DNA from: Prevotella sp. UBA3294 | GTDB taxonomy: Bacteria > Bacteroidota > Bacteroidia > Bacteroidales > Bacteroidaceae | Assembly: GCA_002361535.1 (NCBI GenBank) | Contig: DETG01000062.1 | Span: forward strand, 31,033 to 42,575 | Direction: 5' to 3' | Length of the DNA stretch: 11,543 nt | Shown: positions 6,773 to 11,543 of the stretch, piece after piece | Numbering within the stretch: the first letter of the stretch is position 1 | How the letters are laid out: each line of letters starts with the position of its first letter | Position numbers and translations under genes: made by a program | The notes under the pieces: generated by a model | Told to the model about the DNA's origin: nothing | Database searches by the model: none | Seen by the model: the letters and a program-made list of their open reading frames with translations, nothing else

Positions 6773-8425
6773 ATGAAACAGATCTTCAAACTTTGGATGT
6801 CAACCGCTATCCTAACCAGCGGTGTATGTGTACTTGCATCCTGTACACAACAGTCTGAGAGCAAGTCTTCTCAGATGGTCACGGTAGGTAATCCGTATCT
6901 TCCCCTTTGGGAACATATTCCCGACGGCGAGCCCTATGTGTTCGAAGACCCGGACAATCCGGGTAAGCAACGGGTTTATATCTATGGTTCGCACGACAGT
7001 CGTATCACCGACTATTGCGGACGTGAACTCGTGGTGTGGTCGGCATCGGTAGATAGCCTGAACAACTGGCGTTACGACGGAGAGATCCTGAGAGTTGACA
7101 AGAACGCCAAGGGTGAGATACTCAATGAGGACAGTCTTGCCGATGTGCTCTTTGCTCCCGATGTCACCTTGGTCACTGACAAGGATGGGAAAAAGACCTA
7201 TTACCTCTACCCGAACGACCAGACTGGTTACCGCAACGGACTGATTGCCAAGAGCGACCGCCCAGACGGTCCTTTCGAGGTGTGTAACTGGAAGAAAGAC
7301 AATCCCAATCAGGTAGATGGTGTCCTGGCCTTCGATCCCGCCGTCTTTGTGGATGACGACGGTCGTGTCTATGGCTATTGGGGATTCGAGCAATCCTTCG
7401 GTGCGGAGCTGGATCCTGCAACGATGGCCACGGTGAAGCCTGGAACGAAGATCGTCGAGAACATGGTGTCATCCAAGAACCAACCCGGTATTTTCCGCTT
7501 CTTTGAAGCTTCTTCCATCCGTAAGATCAAAGATAAATATGTTTTTATCTACAGTCGCTGGACCAAGGAAGGGGAATTCGGACTTCCTGAGACGAACTAC
7601 ACCTTAGCCTATGCTTATAGCGACAAGCCCTTAGGACCGTGGACCTATGGTGGAACGATCATCGACGGTCGTGGTCGGGAGATTAATGAGAAAGGTGATA
7701 CCATCGCTTCGGGAAACGTGTCGGGCAATACCCATGGCAGCATCTGCGAGATCAATGGTCAGTGGTATGTCTTCTATCATCGGCAGTCGGGTCTGAACGA
7801 GTTTGCCCGTCAGGCGATGGTGGCTCCCATCACTGTCAGCGTGGAGGAAGGACCGGGTGGTAAGGTGGAGATCTCCGAAGGGGAGTACAACTCCGAGGGC
7901 TTTGCCGTCAACGGCCTCGATCCGCTTGAACCACACTCTGCCGGTATTGCCTGTTGGTACACCGGACCGAAGGTGGGGGAGCACCAGTGGCCTAATAATA
8001 TCTTCTATGGTTCATACGTGGAGGCATCTTACGGCACTGATGACAAGTTCGCCGCCCCCTATGATCTTCGCAACAACACCAACCGCGTGGTCAACAACAC
8101 CGACGGGTCGATTGTCGGCTACAAGTACTTCAATTTCTCTGCGACACATGGAAAAGATGGCCTCCGACTGTTGCTTACCCTGATACCTGCGGGGATTGAT
8201 GGTACGATTGAGGTGATGGCCGACAGACCGTGGGCCTCACAGGGTGGAAAGAGTCTGGGCAAGCTCCAGCTGAAGAGCGACATGCCTCAGGAATCCACAC
8301 AGCTCTCTGTCGAGCTGCCGGAGCTCAAGGCACTGGATGGTAAGCATGCCCTCTTCTTCCTCTTTTCCTCAGATACCAAAGAGAAGTCGATCTGTACCTT
8401 GGAGAATTTCGTCTTTCAATACTAA
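6773..8425 (+). CDS. Glycoside hydrolase family 43 lipoprotein with C-terminal CBM6-like domain
   Basis: GH43 enzymes cleave arabinose or xylose side chains and ends from plant polysaccharides with inversion. This 550-residue protein starts with a lipoprotein signal ending LASC (lipid on C24), placing it in the envelope. The five-bladed propeller spans about 40-355. Candidate catalytic residues are D59 in YVFEDPD (base), D188 in AFDPAVFVDDDG (pKa modulator) and E245 in FFEASSIRK (acid). GNTHGSICEINGQWYVFYHR (318-337) is the conserved blade-5 segment. From about 410 to 550 a beta-rich domain (YVEASYG, then FNFSATHG and PAGIDGTIEVMADRP) fits a CBM6-like carbohydrate-binding module. No SusC/SusD pair is nearby and no clear promoter is visible in the 86-base gap before it. 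Specificity (arabinofuranosidase, xylosidase or other) cannot be read from sequence. Confidence 0.9.
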   Translation: MKQIFKLWMSTAILTSGVCVLASCTQQSESKSSQMVTVGNPYLPLWEHIPDGEPYVFEDPDNPGKQRVYIYGSHDSRITDYCGRELVVWSASVDSLNNWRYDGEILRVDKNAKGEILNEDSLADVLFAPDVTLVTDKDGKKTYYLYPNDQTGYRNGLIAKSDRPDGPFEVCNWKKDNPNQVDGVLAFDPAVFVDDDGRVYGYWGFEQSFGAELDPATMATVKPGTKIVENMVSSKNQPGIFRFFEASSIRKIKDKYVFIYSRWTKEGEFGLPETNYTLAYAYSDKPLGPWTYGGTIIDGRGREINEKGDTIASGNVSGNTHGSICEINGQWYVFYHRQSGLNEFARQAMVAPITVSVEEGPGGKVEISEGEYNSEGFAVNGLDPLEPHSAGIACWYTGPKVGEHQWPNNIFYGSYVEASYGTDDKFAAPYDLRNNTNRVVNNTDGSIVGYKYFNFSATHGKDGLRLLLTLIPAGIDGTIEVMADRPWASQGGKSLGKLQLKSDMPQESTQLSVELPELKALDGKHALFFLFSSDTKEKSICTLENFVFQY

Positions 8426-8430
8426 GTGAT

Positions 8431-8492
8431 CGGTTGCTCAATAGGATGTTGCCTTTCATTATATGAAAAGTGTACATCCTATTGAACAATCG
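8431..8492. repeat. 62-bp inverted repeat just after the GH43 gene
   Basis: The arms at 8431-8449 and 8474-8492 pair over 19 positions with one G-U and one C-A, and share the perfect core TCAATAGGATGT. The spacer itself contains a second dyad, TTTCAT/ATGAAA at 8454-8466, so the whole element can fold as one long stem. It begins six bases after the stop codon at 8425. It could be the GH43 transcript's 3' structure, but no U-tract follows on either strand. A degenerate mobile palindrome is the alternative. Confidence 0.6.
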
Positions 8493-8679
8493 GATGAAAT
8501 ATACTGGAGTTTGTCAATTTATTTGTCAGTCACCAGCGAGGTGTTGTCTTTGAATAATTCCGACAGATTAACTTCCGTTAACTCAAATAGAGCGATTCTT
8601 TGCCATCAACTTGCCTTTCGGTCGAGAAAACGGCAAAATAACGCAGTTTGTTAACTGTTTGATGATGAGGCTGTTAGTA

Positions 8680-8717
8680 AAATCGGGCATTTTCAGACAG
8701 ATGAAAACGCCCGATTT
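8680..8717. repeat. 16-bp hairpin leading into the 22-bp palindrome array
   Basis: AAATCGGGC-A-TTTTCA (8680-8695) pairs with its partner at 8702-8717 over 16 positions with a single A-C mismatch and a 6-nt loop. Its right arm merges into the first degenerate unit of the 22-bp array. It may be an end structure of the array or an enlarged unit pair. Confidence 0.6.
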
Positions 8718-8724
8718 AAGCTCC

Positions 8725-8812
8725 AAAAACACCGTTTTTACCACTCGAAAATGCCGTTTTTGTTCTTTGAAAACACTGTTTTTATGTCCTGAAAACGCCG
8801 TTTTTGTGAGAA
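8725..8812. repeat. Tandem array of palindromic units with exact 22-bp period
   Basis: Four consecutive 22-bp units begin at 8725, 8747, 8769 and 8791. Each has a near-palindromic 15-base core of the form (G/A)AAAA-(C/T)-(A/G)-C-(C/T)-G-TTTTT, followed by seven variable bases (ACCACTC, GTTCTTT, ATGTCCT, GTGAGAA). A degenerate unit precedes at 8703-8724 and a partial one may follow at 8814. A 22-bp period is about two helical turns, so all cores face one side. The period is not a multiple of three and the units are too short for CRISPR, so neither a protein repeat nor a CRISPR array fits. Confidence 0.8.
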
Positions 8813-8909
8813 AGAAAATCGTCTGCCTGTCGTTCGGGAGGGTTCTTTCACCCTTTCCGATGGCATCTACAACGCGTTCAGGCGTCATCTATGAGAGTAA
8901 GGTGACGGC

Positions 8910-8975
8910 AGAACGAGTCGTAAAGATCGGCGGAACGACCGTAAGAAACGTATGGAACGACCCTTAACAGACCCT
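8910..8975. repeat. Second short array with 22-bp spacing (GAACGA motif)
   Basis: GGAACGACC occurs at 8932-8940 and 8954-8962, exactly 22 bp apart. A weaker copy, AGAACGAG, starts at 8910, another 22 bp upstream. The intervening bases are only partly similar (GTAAAGAT, GTAAGAAA). It has the same period as the palindromic array at 8725 but a different sequence and is out of phase with it by 9 bp. Confidence 0.4.
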
Positions 8976-8993
8976 CCTTGTCAATAGAAACAC

Positions 8994-9038
8994 TTTCAAG
9001 GGGTGTGGAACAACATTTCCGCACCCCTTGAAATTTTT
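8994..9038 (+). terminator. Strong intrinsic terminator
   Basis: The arms at 8994-9010 (TTTCAAGGGGTGTGGAA) and 9017-9033 form a 17-bp stem with one G-U pair and a 6-nt loop, followed on the plus strand by TTTTT at 9034-9038. The minus strand has a poorer U-tract (GTGTTTC). The nearest plus-strand gene ends 570 bases upstream, so it either ends read-through from GH43, ends an unrecognised transcript from the repeat region, or acts in both directions with the convergent beta-barrel gene. Confidence 0.8.
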
Positions 9039-9159
9039 AGAGCAATTTTTGAAAACGCGAATTTCTGTGAATTCTTCTGACAATATCGAGAGAAGATGTT
9101 GCTTTCTGCGTAAGTATTTCTTCCCGGATATTGAAATAAGAAACAGGCGAAATAACTGT

Positions 9160-9690
9160 TTAGAATCTGTATCCTATGCCAATCTGGACAATATGACCGT
9201 CACCGAAGATTCCCGGCTGGTACTTGTACTCGCCCGACACAAACCAGTTGTTCTTGAGGTTGGCCTGCACTCCCGCACCGATTTGGATGCCACTGTCGGT
9301 AGCGTCATCGCCTTCAATCGTGGTATTTCCCTCTGTAAAAGTCTCAGAATGCACGAAATCCAGTCCGTAGCCGACCATCGGATAGATCTTGAAAGTCTCA
9401 TTGAGGTGGAACAGATAGTGAACGTTCAGTCCTGCAAAGAAATCGGAGACATGATCTTTCATGGGGTGGTAAGTTCCTTCTAACTCCACACGCCAGTGTT
9501 TTGACAAGCTGTACTGACCGAACACGCCGAAACCTATTTGGGTGGAGGATTCGTCAACGTCCCAATCTTCAATTTCAAAGGTTGTGATGTAGGCACTACC
9601 GTGTACACCCACCGCAAAGTCGCCTTTCTCCTGTGCTTGTGCACCCATGCTGAGCAGGGCTGCACACATTACAACAAATAATTTTTTCAT
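9160..9690 (-). CDS. Small outer-membrane beta-barrel protein
   Basis: This protein of 176 residues has a signal peptide MKKLFVVMCAALLSMGAQAQ (1-20) and then alternating hydrophobic and polar strands: FAVGVHGSAYI, IGFGVFGQYSL, WRVELEGTYHP, FAGLNVHYLF, KIYPMVGYGLDFV, GIQIGAGVQANL, WFVSGEYKY and HIVQIGIGYRF. That makes about eight strands and a terminal phenylalanine, the usual signal for outer-membrane insertion. It fits the eight-stranded OmpA/Opa-like porin-family fold. A longer frame opens at 9717, but that ATG falls inside the promoter -7 box, so 9690 is the start. Ligand or role is unknown. Confidence 0.85.
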   Translation of the reverse strand: MKKLFVVMCAALLSMGAQAQEKGDFAVGVHGSAYITTFEIEDWDVDESSTQIGFGVFGQYSLSKHWRVELEGTYHPMKDHVSDFFAGLNVHYLFHLNETFKIYPMVGYGLDFVHSETFTEGNTTIEGDDATDSGIQIGAGVQANLKNNWFVSGEYKYQPGIFGDGHIVQIGIGYRF

Positions 9691-9714
9691 ATTGTAGGTT
9701 ATTATAATCGTTTG

Positions 9715-9722
9715 CAAAGATA
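9715..9722 (-). promoter_or_regulatory. Beta-barrel gene promoter, -7 box TATCTTTG
   Basis: The minus strand reads TATCTTTG, preceded by an A-tract (CAAAAAAAACTG). The predicted start of transcription is near 9709, about 20 nt before the ATG at 9690. This position rules out the upstream in-frame ATG at 9717 as the translation start. Confidence 0.75.
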
Positions 9723-9792
9723 CAGTTTTTTTTGATTTCTAACTATTTATATCGTAGTTTAACACTGGATAGGGTGATATTTGTGAGACATT

Positions 9793-9825
9793 GGGGGAGG
9801 AGTGCCTTGCGGCTGCTCCTCCCCC
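9793..9825 (-). terminator. GC-rich hairpin after the Tyr/Asp-rich lipoprotein gene
   Basis: GGGGGAGGAG (9793-9802) and its exact complement (9816-9825) form a 10-bp stem, with GCC/GGC able to pair inside the loop. It lies about 40 bases downstream of the stop of the minus-strand lipoprotein gene. There is no U-tract on either side, so termination is likely but not certain. Confidence 0.5.
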
Positions 9826-9863
9826 TGGTCATACTTTCCCTAACAAACCGAGTTCTATCTCTT

Positions 9864-10430
9864 TTATTCAGCTTTCGCAAAGGCTCCCTTGGCGGCGGAT
9901 TTCTGCTTGCTGTTGGCGGCAGCACGCCCCTCGTAATAATAGTAGTCATCGTAGTCATACCAGTAGGGATCCCAGTCGAAGTTGTTGATGGAACGCAGAC
10001 GGAAGTAAGTGTCGGAGGCTGTCCCATCATCGAAGTATCCCTCGAACCAGCTGCTGCTCAGCTCGTAGTCGTAGATATAGACAGGTGCATAGCCAGTGTC
10101 GGCATAGCGGATGGTGATGGTGCCGTTATATACGCTCCAGTCAAACTCACTGTAGTAGTAGCTTCCGTAAGGGTCATTGAGGTCGTAGTCCACCTCGTAG
10201 CCCGTGCCCGAGGTATAGCCCTCGTTGTTGAACTGCATCACCGTGCGGTAGTGGTTGCCGGTGAGGCCCCAGCGATCATGGTAGTACTGCTCGATGGTTC
10301 CCTGCCATGTCTTGCCGTAGAATGTTCCGCCGCTCAGGTTGTCGGCGATATACTCGTCCTCGCAGGAGGTGAAGGTAAATGCCATTGCTGCGATGAGCAT
10401 CATGGTGAGGATGGATGTAAACTTCTTCAT
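9864..10430 (-). CDS. Tyr/Asp-rich lipoprotein, function unknown
   Basis: This 188-residue protein begins with a lysine-rich n-region, a hydrophobic core and the lipobox-like FTSC (lipid on C23). The acidic residues right after the cysteine (CEDEY) recall the Bacteroidota signal that sends lipoproteins to the cell surface. The mature part has many aromatic residues: GYEVDYDLNDPYGSYYYSEF around 77-96, ITIRYADTGYAPVYIYDYEL around 106-123, and WDPYWYDYDDYYYYEGR at 153-169. The end (170-188) turns small and basic, rich in Ala, Lys and Ser. The middle is probably a beta-sandwich of the kind common in small Bacteroidota lipoproteins, but no named domain is recognised. It has its own promoter and is read divergently from the ABC-F gene. 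Confidence 0.82.
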   Translation of the reverse strand: MKKFTSILTMMLIAAMAFTFTSCEDEYIADNLSGGTFYGKTWQGTIEQYYHDRWGLTGNHYRTVMQFNNEGYTSGTGYEVDYDLNDPYGSYYYSEFDWSVYNGTITIRYADTGYAPVYIYDYELSSSWFEGYFDDGTASDTYFRLRSINNFDWDPYWYDYDDYYYYEGRAAANSKQKSAAKGAFAKAE

Positions 10431-10472
10431 AATCGTATGGTTTTAAAAGGTTGTTGTTTCTATTTCTCGATG

Positions 10473-10480
10473 CAAAGATA
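10473..10480 (-). promoter_or_regulatory. Lipoprotein gene promoter, -7 box TATCTTTG
   Basis: The minus strand reads TATCTTTG, an exact TAnnTTTG match, 43 bases upstream of the lipoprotein ATG at 10430. The -33 element is not obvious. Confidence 0.7.
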
Positions 10481-10525
10481 TGACAGATCGCGCGGTTCTG
10501 AAAAGGAATATCTATAAAACGGGGT

Positions 10526-10558
10526 GGGGGAATCCCTACTTTTGCGGGGGGAATCCCT
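10526..10558 (+). repeat. Paired GGGGGAATCCCT repeats around a TACTTTTG box
   Basis: GGGGGAATCCCT occurs at 10526-10537 and 10547-10558, 21 bp apart (two helical turns), and each copy is near-palindromic (GGG-AAT-CCC). Between them, at 10537-10544, is TACTTTTG, the same -7-like box as that directly before the ABC-F gene. A shorter AATCCCT recurs at 10607-10613. These may be binding sites controlling an upstream promoter of the ABC-F gene. Confidence 0.55.
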
Positions 10559-10620
10559 CTTGAGATGAAATGACAGTCCCCGTGCGAATACGTTTTGTTG
10601 AATGATAATCCCTTTTCCGC

Positions 10621-10651
10621 TTGCAGGTATCAGGGAAAATGATTACTTTTG
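10621..10651 (+). promoter_or_regulatory. ABC-F gene promoter, TTG-N20-TACTTTTG
   Basis: TTG at 10621-10623 and TACTTTTG at 10644-10651 are separated by 20 bases, fitting the Bacteroidota -33/-7 layout. Transcription would start near 10657, leaving a leader of about 15 nt. AAGG at 10667-10670 lies very close to the ATG at 10673. Confidence 0.65.
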
Positions 10652-10672
10652 CACCGTTTATACAATAAGGTA

Positions 10673-11543
10673 ATGATTTCTGTAGAAGGACTGAAAGTTG
10701 AGTTTGGCGTGAAACCTCTGTTTGTCAACGCCAGTTTCGTGGTGAACGATCGTGATCGCATCGCCTTGGTGGGAAAGAACGGAGCGGGAAAGAGCACCCT
10801 GCTGAAGATCCTGTGCGGACAACAGCGTCCCACCGAGGGTGTGGTGGCTGTACCGAACGATACCACGATAGGCTACCTGCCGCAGGTGATGAACCTGCAG
10901 GACGACACCACGGTGAGGGAAGAGACTCGCAAGGCGTTTGCCGGTAACACCCAGATGAAGGAACGGCTCGACAAGATGAATGAAGAATTGTCGGAACGTT
11001 CTGACTATGAGAGCGATGACTACATGCGGCTGGTACAACGTTACACGGAGGAGCATGAGCGGTATATGATGATGGGGGCAGAGAACTATGAGGCTGAGAT
11101 TGAACGCACCTTGGCCGGTCTGGGCTTCACCCGCACTGATCTGGACCGCCCTACGAACGAATTCAGTGGTGGATGGCGCATGCGTATCGAACTGGCAAAG
11201 ATCCTGCTGCAGAAACCTGATGTGCTGCTGCTCGATGAGCCTACCAACCACCTCGACATCGAGAGTATCCAGTGGCTGGAACAGTTCCTGGCACAGTCGG
11301 CAAAGGCTGTCGTATTGGTCAGTCACGACCGTGCCTTTATCAATCATGTGACGAACCGCACCTTGGAGATCTCCTGCGGACAGGTGATCGACTACCGTGT
11401 GAAATACGATGAATATGTGACGCTGCGGGCTGAACGCCGTGAACAGCAGATCCGTGCCTACGAGAACCAACAGAAGGAGATGGCCGACATGAAGGCCTTC
11501 ATTGAGCGGTTCCGCTACCAGGCCACGAAGGCCGTGCAGGTGC
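10673..11543 (+). CDS. ABC-F family ATPase (partial, 3' end off window)
   Basis: ABC-F proteins are soluble tandem ATPases that act on the ribosome, either in translation quality control or as antibiotic protection factors. The first 290 codons are present. The first nucleotide-binding domain is complete: Walker A GKNGAGKST (34-42), Q-loop Q71, signature FSGGWRMR (164-171), Walker B LLLDEPTNHLD (185-195) and switch histidine in SHD (H218). The inserted arm is about 92-140, with charged helices. From about 250 the interdomain linker begins (LRAERREQQIRAYENQQKEM), where the window ends. The sequence recalls chromosomal YdiF/YheS-type members more than the known resistance types, but the second ATPase domain and most of the linker are missing, so the subgroup is open. 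No transmembrane segment is present. Confidence 0.92.
   Translation, partial: MISVEGLKVEFGVKPLFVNASFVVNDRDRIALVGKNGAGKSTLLKILCGQQRPTEGVVAVPNDTTIGYLPQVMNLQDDTTVREETRKAFAGNTQMKERLDKMNEELSERSDYESDDYMRLVQRYTEEHERYMMMGAENYEAEIERTLAGLGFTRTDLDRPTNEFSGGWRMRIELAKILLQKPDVLLLDEPTNHLDIESIQWLEQFLAQSAKAVVLVSHDRAFINHVTNRTLEISCGQVIDYRVKYDEYVTLRAERREQQIRAYENQQKEMADMKAFIERFRYQATKAVQV

Larger units (their letters stand above)
8426..9159. other. 734-base repeat-rich region without a supported gene
   Basis: Open frames exist on both strands across 8583-8967, but they run through the 22-bp array, have low-complexity translations and show no domain or signal. I regard them as non-coding. The region holds the 62-bp inverted repeat, small dyads (TTAAC-TTCC-GTTAA at about 8568-8581), the 16-bp hairpin, two 22-bp arrays and the terminator. 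From 9040 to 9159 nothing recognisable is seen apart from a stray GAAAACGCGAATTT at 9051 resembling an array unit. Confidence 0.6.

Noticed and set aside
8703..8812. Possible CRISPR array
   Set aside because: The 22-bp period leaves only 7-base variable linkers, far too short for spacers, and no cas gene is present.
8583..8967. Overlapping open frames of 101 and 118 codons on opposite strands in the repeat region
   Set aside because: Their translations run through the 22-bp array and hairpin, have no domain, signal peptide or ribosome-binding site, and the period of 22 is not a multiple of three.
9691..9717. Longer N-terminus for the beta-barrel protein, starting at 9717
   Set aside because: That ATG overlaps the promoter -7 box, and the extra residues would spoil a good signal peptide that starts at 9690.
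9732..10517. Open frame of 261 codons on the plus strand
   Set aside because: It is antisense to the lipoprotein gene, which has a signal peptide, lipobox and promoter; the plus-strand translation is a low-complexity valine-rich product.
10658..11470. Open frame of 270 codons on the minus strand
   Set aside because: It lies antisense to the ABC-F gene, whose Walker and signature motifs are unmistakable; the antisense product has no recognisable feature.

Overview
The window looks like chromosomal DNA of a Prevotella-like member of the Bacteroidota. The evidence is a set of promoters with the phylum's -7 box TAnnTTTG, weak or absent Shine-Dalgarno sequences, signal peptides and lipoboxes of Bacteroidota type, a secreted protease with a Prevotella-like C-terminal tail, and an oxygen-sensitive ribonucleotide reductase, which fits an anaerobe. 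No tRNA, rRNA, insertion sequence or CRISPR array was seen.

Layout. (1) 1-1603, minus: 5' three quarters of anaerobic ribonucleotide reductase nrdD, whose gene end lies off the left edge. Its upstream region (1604-1872) carries a TAACTTTG promoter, two perfect 17-bp direct repeats in the predicted leader and an AT-rich dyad upstream. (2) 1873-4495, minus: a methionine-rich secreted protein with its own intrinsic terminator, a small double zinc-ribbon protein, and a secreted M6-type metalloprotease with a promoter at 4568-4575. (3) 4622-6686, plus: a two-gene translesion-synthesis cassette, a Y-family DNA polymerase of the UvrX/UmuC type with a QLDLF clamp-binding motif, followed 30 bases later by a YolD-like partner. 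(4) 6773-8425, plus: a GH43 glycoside-hydrolase lipoprotein with a probable C-terminal CBM6-like domain. (5) 8426-9159: a long non-coding stretch with an unusual density of structured repeats: a 62-bp inverted repeat, a 16-bp hairpin, a tandem array of palindromes with an exact 22-bp period, a second short 22-bp array and a strong intrinsic terminator. (6) 9160-10430, minus: a small outer-membrane beta-barrel protein and a Tyr/Asp-rich lipoprotein, each with its own TATCTTTG promoter. (7) 10673 to the right edge, plus: an ABC-F ATPase truncated by the window, behind a promoter region with paired GGGGGAATCCCT repeats.

Most genes look like independent housekeeping or cell-envelope units. The clearest functional pair is the polymerase plus YolD-like protein, a damage-tolerance arrangement best known from Firmicutes. 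The least explained DNA is the repeat-rich intergenic region 8426-9040 and the direct repeats in the nrdD leader. All function calls come from reading the translated sequence and recalling family motifs; no database search was run.
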